Source: JAHECQ01 sp963775125
Lineage (GTDB): Bacteria; Actinomycetota; Acidimicrobiia; Acidimicrobiales; SZUA-35
Length of the DNA: 64,000 bases
Assembly (NCBI GenBank): GCA_963775125.1
Contig: CAVZHQ010000007.1
Span: 62,001-126,000 of the forward strand
Direction: 5' to 3'
Below, one piece after another: positions 1-8,038 of this stretch. Each line of letters begins with the position of its first letter. Position 1 is the stretch's first letter. A program made the position numbers and the translations under genes. The notes beneath the pieces are model-generated. The model was given only the letters and a program-made list of their open reading frames with translations, had not been told where the DNA came from and ran no database searches.

Positions 1-1
1 T

Positions 2-2225
2 GTTCCCGATCTGACTGCCGGTTCCGTTGTGGTGCTCGACGCTGGAACGATGGAGCTCGTCACAACGACGGCCCTCGTGGGAGTGGCCGCCGGGTTCGAG
101 CTCGTGACGCATTCGGGCGTTGTCTTCTACAACGATCCGTCGTCGCCGGCGGCGGGCGTCGTGTTCCCCGGAGCGGTACCGACGGCCCAGCCGAAATACG
201 CCTCCGGGTCAGGCATCGAAGTGCTCGGCCAATCGACGGACGCGCCGGAGCCGGAGGCACCGCCGGAAATTGGGGAGTGGGCCTGCCGCGCCGATTCGGT
301 GCAGCAGGTCGTCGGTGTCGACGTGGTGTTCAGTGTCTCTGGACCCGGCGCCGTCGACTCGGCCGTGTGGCGGGTCGAGGGGGAGGAGATCGGGGCGCTT
401 CCGCTGACCTACTCGTTCGCTGAACCCGGGTCGAAGCAGGTCGCGGTCGAAATCCAGACCGTCGATGGCGCAACGGTCCCGGTCGAGTGCTCCATCGACA
501 TCGTGGAATCCACGACGGCGTTGGCGTTGATCGCGAACTTCGGCTGGTCACCTTCGACCGTGTTCGTCGGCCAGGAGGTTGCCTTCGTCGACACGAGCGA
601 CGGGGGTGCAACCGAAAGGGTGTGGACCTTCGCTGGTGGCACGCCGCCGACGGCGACCGGTAGGACACCAGGGGTCCGGTTCGAGTCGGTGGGCGATCAC
701 GTCGTCACCCTCGTTGTCTCACGTCCCGGCGACGACAGCACGTTGCGACGGACGGTGACGGTGAAGGCGGCGCCATCGGAACCCCCCAACGTGGGCATCG
801 CGGTTTCGGCACTCGAGGTCTCAGCGAATCAGAACGTGTTGCTGCAGGCGGAGGTAGTGGGCGGGGCTCCGGTCGACTACCGATGGGAGATCGCAACCGA
901 GAGCGAGGTGGTTCGTCGTACTGGTGATTCGCAGTCGATCACCTGGACGACGGGCGGCACCTACTCGGTGACACTGGTCGCCACGGATGGCATGGGGCGA
1001 TCGGACACGGCCACCGTTTCCGTCGTTGTGAAGGCTGCGACCGAACCGAACGTGCGGATCGACGGACCATCGACCATGGAGACTGCCGGAACCGCGATCT
1101 TCAACGGAAGCGTCTCGATCCCCGAGGGCGACATCCGTTCCTGGAGCTGGCAGTCGAGCGAACACGAGCCCCGCACAGGCCAGCGCATCAGCCTCGACTC
1201 TCCCGGCAAGGACTTCACGCTCACGCTGACCGTCTCGACGGTGACCGGCATCACCCGCAGCACCTCGAAGGTCATCAAAGTGACTGATCAGTCGCAGTAC
1301 CGAAGCATCTTGGCGATCTTCTACGGCGACGCGTCAATTTCGTACTATCCGGACGGGCGAGGGCAGACGTCGTGGAGTTGGACGTTGCGGGGCGATGCGG
1401 GTGACATCCCCTACACCGGCAGCCCGACGACCAGCGGCTGTCAACCATCCCGGATCGACTGGCAGCTTCGCGACGCCGCGACCAGTCAGATCCTGACGTC
1501 GGGAACCTCGAGCAATTCGAGGCCAACAATCAGTTTCCAGCCCTCGTCCGCTCACACCGCCGGGGTTCGCATCACCGCAACCGCGGTGGCGAAGGACAGC
1601 AGATGCGTCATCGCCGACTTTTCCGAGCTCATCCCCTACGTGCTGCCGAAGGCGTTCCTTGTCATCAGCGGCCCCACGACTGCTGATGTCGGAACGAGCT
1701 TCACCGTGTCGGTCGCCGCAGACCGGCAGTGCGCCGTTCAACGGGTCGAGTGGACGATTGGTCCGCCGGGGCCAGGTGCTCCTCCCTTTCCCAGCTTCGA
1801 GCGGTCGATAACCATCACCATGCCTGACCTCTCGCAGGAGCTATGCGCCGGCGGGGCCCGGCTACGGCTACTCGTTCTCGGTCACCGGAACCAGCCCCGA
1901 CTGCCAGCTTGAGCCGGCCACCTTCTTCGTCAAAGCCACGAACGTTCCGCCGTCGACGACGACCACCGTGACGACATCTCCGTCCACGACCACCGTGGCA
2001 AAGGCAACCATTCCCCGGGGGACCTGGTTCTTCGCGAGCGATGCCGTGTCGGACATTCGCGCCGCAGGGTTCACCAACGTGACCACGGCGGCCGAGGGAG
2101 CTCAGCCGCAGCCGGCTTGCCAGCTCAGCGACACGTTCGCGGGGGTGAGCCCCGCGCAGGGATCGAGTGTCGCGGTCAACACGCCGATCGTGGTCTTTGC
2201 AGCTTGGTTCTGCCCCGCTGGTTGA
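2..2225 (+). CDS. PKD-repeat protein with C-terminal PASTA-like domain (5' partial, frameshifted)
   Basis: The reading frame is open to the left edge of the window, and the first in-frame GTG (position 29) is not followed by a signal peptide, so the true start is probably upstream. Four PKD/Ig-like beta-sandwich repeats can be seen at roughly codons 100-155, 175-245, 255-330 and 340-415, each ending in a V-x-L/V-x-V strand. A less clear beta-rich region follows. Around 1835-1860 the frame moves from phase 2 to phase 0. After the shift the sequence continues sensibly with a Ser/Thr linker (PPSTTTTVTTS) and a C-terminal PASTA-like module (AVSDIRAAGF type, then SPAQGSSV) ending at 2225, so this is one gene with one extra base. 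PKD and PASTA modules bind proteins, glycans or peptidoglycan. The protein may be a surface adhesin, a fibre or an unrelated neighbour of the injection system. Function is unproven. Confidence 0.6.
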
Positions 2226-2246
2226 GTGACTCGCAGGCGCGAGGCG

Positions 2247-4220
2247 TCATCGCCGACCGTGCGCAGCGCCCTCGGGTCGACTCATGAGGCGGCCGAGTTT
2301 GCGGTACTCGTGGCGAACGGCCGCCTCGACGTCGGCCATCGCGACCGACCGACCAGCGTCGGCCGCGCTCACAGCGGCCGTCACTGCGGCACTGCGGATG
2401 TTGCCGCCTGTCAGCTCGAACTCGTCCGCGATCGAGCGGAGGTCGACGTCGTCGGCGAGGGGTACCGGTGCCAGCTGCCGGTGCCAGAGCTGCAGTCGAA
2501 GCGCGGGGTCCGGCTCGGCGAAGTCGATGACCGTCGACAGGCGTCGGAGAAACGCCTCGTCGAGATTGCCGCGCAGGTTCGAGGCCAGAATGGCGAGCCC
2601 GTCGAACTGTTCCATCCGCTGCAGCAGATAGCTCACCTCGAGGTTGGCGTAACGGTCACGAGCGTCGCTCACCTCCGACCGCTTCCCGAACAACGCATCG
2701 GCCTCGTCGAAGAACAGGATGGCGCTCACTCCCTCCGCTTCGGAGAACACCCGCTCCAGGTTCTTCTCGGTCTCACCGATGTACTTGTCGACCACGGTCG
2801 ACAAGTCGATCACGTAGAGGTCGAGCCCGAGATCCGACCCGATCACTTCTGCTGCCAGTGTCTTGCCGGTGCCCGAGCCTCCGGTGAACAGGGCAGTGAT
2901 CCCCTCGCCGCGTCCGCCGCCACGTCGTAGACCCCAGGTGTCGAACACGAGTGAGCGGTGGCGCACTCGCGCCGTGAGCTCGCGCAGACCCTGTGCCGCC
3001 ACCGGCTTGACGATCAGATCGTCCCAATCGGCGTTCGGTTGGACTCGTCGGGCCAGACGTTCGAGTCCGGGTGAGTTCTGCATTCGGGCCCCGGCCGAGA
3101 TCTGGCGCATGCCGAGGTCGACTTCTTCGACCGCAGCCTGGACGCGAGCAGCCCGGACCGTCCGGTCGACGGCTCGGGGTCCGAGCCGTAGGGCATCAAG
3201 TTCCGATGGGTCGAACATCACCCCGGCAGCAGCCAACGATCGTGTCCACGCCGACCGACGAGCCAGCAACGTCGGAGCTTCGAGGGTGAAGGTGAAGGGG
3301 ACCGCGTCGGAGATGGCCGGGTCCCAGGAGTTCGTTCCGACGAGGACGAGCGTGGGTGCGGTTCTGGTGAGGGCCCGAACCACGTCGGCGGTGGCCCGGT
3401 CGATCCCGACAACGACGAGGCCCGTGCCGCGGAGGCGAGCTTCGCGGACGAGACATTCCGAGTCGATGGCCCGATCGGGGCCGAGACGATTGAGGTCGAC
3501 GACGAGTGCTGACATCCCTGCAGCACCGATCGCAGCCGCACCGAGGTCGGCGCCACCCGCGCCCAGGGGATCCTTGATGTGGACGAAATGGTCCCCTTCG
3601 ATCAACGCCCGTCCCAGATCAGCGGGTTCATCGCCTGGCCAGGGCAAGGGTTCGATCAGGAGTTCAAGGAGGTCTTCGTCGGGCACATCGCCGCCGAGGA
3701 GGAACTGGCAGACCCGATCGGGCACTCGAACGGATCGGGTGAGGACCGGCCGGTCGACGTCCTCGATGACCACGAGGCGGTTGGCGACCAAGGCGGACCC
3801 CGGAAGCAGTCGCGCCCTGTCGTCGGCGTTCGTGGTCGACAGTCCCACGAGCTGCAAGGCCAGGCCGATACTGACCCTGCGCCGCGTCAGATCGTCATGC
3901 AGGTACCCGTAGAGGCGCTCGAAGCGCGGATCGAGATCAGGGGCGACGCCGGCGATGAGCATCGCCATGTCGGTTTCGTCGAGACCGAACGAGTCCATGA
4001 GGTGGGCGGTCCGACTCTCGATACCGGGAGGCTGGATCGCATCGTGTGCGGGCGACAGAATTGCCGGTCCATTGCGCAGCATCGCATCGACGTGTTCGTC
4101 GGATACGTAGAGGCCCCGGTACGCATCGGCGGGGTTCGGGTCGGTCGCTCGGAACAAGGACACGGCCTGGGTGACGGTGTGCTCGAGCCTGTCCATCCGC
4201 AACGCGACTTCGAGTTCCAC
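2247..4220 (-). CDS. AAA+ ATPase of contractile injection system (Afp15/Pvc15-like)
   Basis: This 657-residue protein has a degenerate N-terminal nucleotide-binding region and a complete C-terminal AAA+ module. Walker A is GGSGTGKT (447-454) and Walker B is ILFFDEAD (501-508). A sensor-1-like ASNLRGN and an arginine-finger-like AFLRR follow. This architecture is the hallmark ATPase of eCIS loci (Afp15/Pvc15 family), thought to act in assembly or loading. It is convergent with the PKD gene and divergent from the DUF4255 gene, with a shared palindrome between them. The GTG start at 4220 sits almost on top of a GGGGAG sequence, so the ATG at 4196 or TTG at 4202 could be the real start. Family assignment is confident; the precise role is from family knowledge. 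Confidence 0.88.
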   Translation of the reverse strand: MELEVALRMDRLEHTVTQAVSLFRATDPNPADAYRGLYVSDEHVDAMLRNGPAILSPAHDAIQPPGIESRTAHLMDSFGLDETDMAMLIAGVAPDLDPRFERLYGYLHDDLTRRRVSIGLALQLVGLSTTNADDRARLLPGSALVANRLVVIEDVDRPVLTRSVRVPDRVCQFLLGGDVPDEDLLELLIEPLPWPGDEPADLGRALIEGDHFVHIKDPLGAGGADLGAAAIGAAGMSALVVDLNRLGPDRAIDSECLVREARLRGTGLVVVGIDRATADVVRALTRTAPTLVLVGTNSWDPAISDAVPFTFTLEAPTLLARRSAWTRSLAAAGVMFDPSELDALRLGPRAVDRTVRAARVQAAVEEVDLGMRQISAGARMQNSPGLERLARRVQPNADWDDLIVKPVAAQGLRELTARVRHRSLVFDTWGLRRGGGRGEGITALFTGGSGTGKTLAAEVIGSDLGLDLYVIDLSTVVDKYIGETEKNLERVFSEAEGVSAILFFDEADALFGKRSEVSDARDRYANLEVSYLLQRMEQFDGLAILASNLRGNLDEAFLRRLSTVIDFAEPDPALRLQLWHRQLAPVPLADDVDLRSIADEFELTGGNIRSAAVTAAVSAADAGRSVAMADVEAAVRHEYRKLGRLMSRPEGAAHGRR

Positions 4221-4289
4221 TCCCCAAACCTAGGTCGGGCGGCGGCAGTGTTGAACGGTCACCGCCCTGGTCGAGCGGGCATCTGAGGC

Positions 4290-4303
4290 TGCCCGTTCGG
4301 GCA
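4290..4303. promoter_or_regulatory. Palindrome TGCCCGTTCGGGCA in divergent ATPase/DUF4255 gap
   Basis: The 14-bp near-perfect inverted repeat lies about 70 bp from each flanking start codon. Very similar sites occur at 12383-12396 and 16222-16235, in the other two divergent intergenic gaps of the injection-system locus. A shared operator, perhaps for the LuxR-type regulator at 12505, is the simplest reading (inference). Confidence 0.5.
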
Positions 4304-4371
4304 GATCTGTCTACCCTCGGGGCAGACCGTCGACCGAGTTCGATCGATGGTGGAAACGTCAGACTCGGGCT

Positions 4372-5052
4372 GTGTTCCACGAGCTCGACGACGCGCTCCG
4401 CGCGCTGATCACTCGCCACCTGGGTGAAGAGACAGGTGTCGAGGTCGCGTTCGATGCGCCGAACAGTGACTGGGCCGCCCGTCAGAGCGCCCCCACCGTG
4501 AATGTGTTCCTCTACGACATTCGCGAGGACACGTCACGTCGTGAAACGGCTCCGCGGGATGTTCGCGACGAACAGGGTCGGGTGGTTGCCCGGCGGCCTG
4601 CGCCCCGGCGCTTCAGGGTCTCGTACCTGATCACCGCCTGGACCCAGCGGCCCGAGGACGAGCACCGCCTGCTCGCCCAGACCCTGACGAGCCTGCTGTC
4701 CTACAGCCAACTGCCCGCCGAGCTGTTGGGAGGATCCTTGGCGGAGTTGGACCTGTCGATCCCGATCGAACTCGCCCAGCCCCCTTCCCAGGACCGTTCG
4801 CTCTCCGACATCTGGTCCGCTCTCGGCGGGGAACTCAAGCCTTCACTCGATTTGCAGCTGATCGCGCCCATCGAAGCGGGGCGATCGTTTCCGGTCGGTC
4901 CGCCGGTTCTCGAGGAGCCGAGGATTCGAGTCACCCGATTCGACGGCAGCGTCCCAGGCTCGGAGATCGTGCAGGGCGGTGCCGACGATGCTCCCGGCCG
5001 GACACTTTCCATCGGGATCAGAGAAGCGAGTGCGGTCGATGACATCGAGTGA
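4372..5052 (+). CDS. DUF4255 protein, Afp16/Pvc16-like tail terminator
   Basis: This 226-residue protein begins with a GTG codon. The N-terminal 190 residues match the Pvc16 N-terminal (DUF4255) family: an opening helix with LDDALRALI, then SAPTVNVFLYDIRED, a charged loop and RFRVSYLITAW followed by the EDEHRLLAQTL helix. In characterised eCIS particles this protein caps the distal end of tube and sheath and sets termination. A short acidic C-terminal extension follows. The next gene begins at 5039, inside the last codons of this one, so the two are probably translated together. It forms a core assembly unit with the divergent ATPase and the DUF4157 gene. Confidence 0.88.
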   Translation: MFHELDDALRALITRHLGEETGVEVAFDAPNSDWAARQSAPTVNVFLYDIREDTSRRETAPRDVRDEQGRVVARRPAPRRFRVSYLITAWTQRPEDEHRLLAQTLTSLLSYSQLPAELLGGSLAELDLSIPIELAQPPSQDRSLSDIWSALGGELKPSLDLQLIAPIEAGRSFPVGPPVLEEPRIRVTRFDGSVPGSEIVQGGADDAPGRTLSIGIREASAVDDIE

Positions 5053-5668
5053 CAAGATGTCCGCGAGTGACCAAAGGACGGATCGGATGGAGTTCGAGCA
5101 CACGGAACAACACGGTCGCCAGTTGCCCATGAAGCGTCCGGGGCCCGAGACCCGTCGATCCGCTTCGGGCGGCCCCGGTAACCGGGCAATAGCCGCGCTC
5201 GTCGACCGTGCCGGTGAATACTCGCAGGGTGCGGGCCCGCTCGATCCCGAGATCGGGGCGGAGATCAACGGCGCCCGTAGCGGCGGCTCGCCGCTGCCCG
5301 ACGCGACGCGGGTCGACATGGAACACCATCTGGGTCTCGACCTGTCGGCAGTCCGGGTGCACGCCGACGCTCGGGCCGACCAGCTGAGCCGAAAAGTTCA
5401 GGCCGAGGCGTTCACCACGGGCACGGACATCTTCTTCCGGCAGGGCGCCTACCGACCATCGACCAATGTCGGGCGTCGCATGCTCGGGCACGAGCTCACC
5501 CACGTGGTGCAGCAGACGACGGGTGCCGTCGGGGGCGCGAGCCGCGTCAGTCATCCAGACGATCCCCACGAGATCGAAGCGGCCAGGGTCGGCGACGCGA
5601 TCGCGTCGAGCCCGGTCGTCTCGCAGCGGGTCGAAGCGGACGGGTTCCCGGGCGAAGCCGACGGCTGA
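5039..5668 (+). CDS. DUF4157 (eCIS core domain) protein
   Basis: The protein has 209 residues from the ATG at 5039, which overlaps the end of the DUF4255 gene by 14 bp; an ATG at 5057 is an alternative. It carries the DUF4157 domain, recognisable by LGLDLSAVRVHADARAD, then EAFTTGTDIFFRQGAY and the zincin-like motif GHELTHVVQQ. The C-terminus ends with the SQR motif often seen in such proteins. DUF4157 proteins are among the most consistent companions of eCIS loci and often head toxin cargoes. Here no toxin domain follows, so it may be a stand-alone protease-like factor or a chaperone/adaptor. Both histidines and the glutamate of HExxH are present, so peptidase activity is possible. Confidence 0.85.
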   Translation: MTSSDKMSASDQRTDRMEFEHTEQHGRQLPMKRPGPETRRSASGGPGNRAIAALVDRAGEYSQGAGPLDPEIGAEINGARSGGSPLPDATRVDMEHHLGLDLSAVRVHADARADQLSRKVQAEAFTTGTDIFFRQGAYRPSTNVGRRMLGHELTHVVQQTTGAVGGASRVSHPDDPHEIEAARVGDAIASSPVVSQRVEADGFPGEADG

Positions 5669-5765
5669 CACGTTGTGTTCCGGTCGGCGCATCGGCCCCG
5701 ACCCATGTCGCTTTACGGGCGGGTGTCGAGTGTCTACGCTCCGACCAACTTAGAGAGGGAGCAGC

Positions 5766-6743
5766 ATGTCTACAGCTTCGACGCCACAGGAAGCGGAGTG
5801 GTTCGCCGCAGCGTTCGAACGGATTCAGCAGAACGTCGAGACGTTCATCCGAGGAAAGAGCGGCGTGGTGCGCCTGGCCCTCATCTGTCTGACCTCCGAA
5901 GGGCACTTGCTGATCGACGACATCCCGGGTGTCGGCAAGACGTCGATGGCAAAAGCGATCGCGGCGTCGGTCCACGGCTCGGCCAGCCGGATCCAGTTCA
6001 CACCCGACCTTCTCCCGACCGATGTGACCGGCGTCCAGATCTACAACAGCGGAACCGGAGGCTTCGAGTTCCATGAGGGTCCGATCTTCGCCAACGTGGT
6101 CATCGCCGACGAGATCAATCGGGCATCCCCGAAGACACAATCCTCACTTCTCGAGGTCATGGAAGAACGCCAGGTGACGGTCGACGGGATCACCTTCCGG
6201 TCGCCTCGACCGTTCATCGTGATGGCAACCCAGAACCCCGTCGAAATGGACGGCACCTACAATCTGCCCGAGGCGCAGATCGACCGGTTCATGATGCGGA
6301 CCGGAGTCGGCTATCCCGACCACGATTCCGAGGTCGAGGTACTGATCAGCCTGACGACCGGCGGATCGGTGTCCAACGTGCAGGCCGTGGTCACGATCGA
6401 AGACGTGGCGCGGATGATCGACATCGCCCGTCGGCTCACCATCTCGCGGTCGATCCACGACTATGTGGTGTCCCTGACCTCAGCCACCCGCAAGCTCGAC
6501 GACGTCCGCCTCGGTGTCAGCCCGCGCGGCAGCATCGCGCTGGTCCACGCCGCTCAGGCGTACGCGGCGTCACAGGGACGCCCGATGGTCGTGACCGACG
6601 ACGTGAAGGCCCTCGCACCCTACGTACTTGGTCACCGGATGCTGCTGACCGCCGATGCCGAGCTGCAGGGCAAGAGTTCCGCCGTGCTGATCTCCCAGAT
6701 CCTCGACGGCATGCCCGTCCCCCACGAGTACGCCGTCCGATGA
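5766..6743 (+). CDS. MoxR-family AAA+ ATPase
   Basis: This 325-residue protein starts at an ATG preceded by a strong GAGAGGGAG ribosome site. Walker A is at residues 55-60 (GVGKTS) and Walker B at 112-117 (VIADEI), followed by the family's NRASPKTQSSLLE helix and a sensor-1 in ATQNPVE. MoxR ATPases are chaperone-like and usually act with a DUF58 protein and a transglutaminase-like membrane protein. That is exactly the order of the next two genes, which makes this a complete three-gene module. Its position inside the injection-system locus is notable, although such modules also occur independently in most actinobacteria. Confidence 0.92.
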   Translation: MSTASTPQEAEWFAAAFERIQQNVETFIRGKSGVVRLALICLTSEGHLLIDDIPGVGKTSMAKAIAASVHGSASRIQFTPDLLPTDVTGVQIYNSGTGGFEFHEGPIFANVVIADEINRASPKTQSSLLEVMEERQVTVDGITFRSPRPFIVMATQNPVEMDGTYNLPEAQIDRFMMRTGVGYPDHDSEVEVLISLTTGGSVSNVQAVVTIEDVARMIDIARRLTISRSIHDYVVSLTSATRKLDDVRLGVSPRGSIALVHAAQAYAASQGRPMVVTDDVKALAPYVLGHRMLLTADAELQGKSSAVLISQILDGMPVPHEYAVR

Positions 6744-6790
6744 GGTGCTGCAGATGAACGTCCGGCAGATGAGGACCGGGGTCCACTGAG

Positions 6791-8038
6791 ATGGCAGCCG
6801 TGGTCGAGGCAGGTTCGACGCTCGGCGTTGTCGAAGATCCGGAACCCAACCCGTGGGAGGACGTGCTCGAACCCTCGATGCTCGACGTCGTCACGCCCGC
6901 AGGCTGGGTCACGTTCGGTCTCGGACTCGCGCTGTTCGTGATCGGTGTGCTCCTCGACCAGGTCGAGACCGCCATTGTCGGTGCGGCCCTGTTGGGGGCC
7001 TTCCTGCTCGCAGCTGTTTGGATGTGGGGTCGTCCGCGCCTCGAGGCCACGCGGGTCATCGAACCGGCCCGACTCATCGATGGTGAGGAAGCTCGAGGGG
7101 TCATCACCGTTCGCAACGTCGGCCGGCGGCGGAGCCCTGCGGTCATGGCCGACGAGCGATTCGGCAAGGGGAGGTTGACGCTACGCCTCCCTTCGCTTGC
7201 CCCTGGCGTGGTGTCGACCACGTCGTACTCGTTGCCAAGCCTGCCTCGCGGTCGCTATCAGATCGGACCGCTGTCGGTCGCCCACACCGACCCGCTGAGA
7301 CTGATGCGCGCCGGCCGCACCTACAGCGCGATGACTTCGCTCCTTGTTCACCCCCGAACCTTCAAGGTCCCCCCGCTGCCGAGCGGACGGGTACGCGACC
7401 TCGAGGGATTGGCGAACCGCAGGGTGTTCGGAAGCGGGGTGACGTTCCACACCCTGCGCGAGTATGTCCCGGGTGACGATTTGCGGCTGATCCACTGGCG
7501 GTCGACGGCCCGGACCGGGACGCTGATGCTGCGGCACAACGTGGTGACGACCGAGCCGCAGATGGCCGTATTCCTCGATTGCTGCCGGTCGGTGTACGCA
7601 TCTGACGCGGCGTTCGAAGACGCAGTGAGCGTGGCGGCGTCACTGGTCGAGGCCGGGATCGCGAGCCACTACCCCGTCGAGTTCCACGCCAGCAGCGGCC
7701 TCGGGGGCTACGTCGACCCGACAGGGAAGGGCCGCATGCACGTCCTGGATCTCCTTGCAGAGGTCGAGGCCACCGCTGATGATCCGGGCATCGCCGAACT
7801 CGCGCGGCTGGTCGATCGCCGTCACGCCGCGGTCTCGCTCGGGGTAGTGACCGGGCATCCGAGGGCGGGCGACGCTGCGGCCGTCAGCCGTTCCGCAGGT
7901 CGATTCGGAGCGGCCAGCGTCATCCAGATCGGCGATCGGTGGGATGCACATCCGTTCCGGATTCCCGGTGCCTTCGTCATGCATGCACCGACGGCGGCCG
8001 ACTTCGCCGAACGTTGGACGAAGAGGTTCGGTTCGTGA
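6791..8038 (+). CDS. DUF58 domain membrane protein
   Basis: The 415-residue protein has two hydrophobic segments near residues 42-80 and a soluble C-terminal part. That part carries the DUF58 signature GDDLRLIHWRSTARTG at about residues 230-245, then a von Willebrand A-like fold (MAVFLDCCRS). DUF58 proteins are partners of MoxR ATPases, and their biochemical role is poorly defined. The last bases overlap the next gene as GTGA, suggesting translational coupling. The start ATG at 6791 follows the MoxR stop by 47 bp. Confidence 0.88.
   Translation: MAAVVEAGSTLGVVEDPEPNPWEDVLEPSMLDVVTPAGWVTFGLGLALFVIGVLLDQVETAIVGAALLGAFLLAAVWMWGRPRLEATRVIEPARLIDGEEARGVITVRNVGRRRSPAVMADERFGKGRLTLRLPSLAPGVVSTTSYSLPSLPRGRYQIGPLSVAHTDPLRLMRAGRTYSAMTSLLVHPRTFKVPPLPSGRVRDLEGLANRRVFGSGVTFHTLREYVPGDDLRLIHWRSTARTGTLMLRHNVVTTEPQMAVFLDCCRSVYASDAAFEDAVSVAASLVEAGIASHYPVEFHASSGLGGYVDPTGKGRMHVLDLLAEVEATADDPGIAELARLVDRRHAAVSLGVVTGHPRAGDAAAVSRSAGRFGAASVIQIGDRWDAHPFRIPGAFVMHAPTAADFAERWTKRFGS

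Noticed and set aside
3470..3484. A GGCCCGATCGGGGCC sequence resembling the locus palindrome
   Set aside because: It lies inside the ATPase coding sequence and differs at the outer positions; probably chance in GC-rich DNA.
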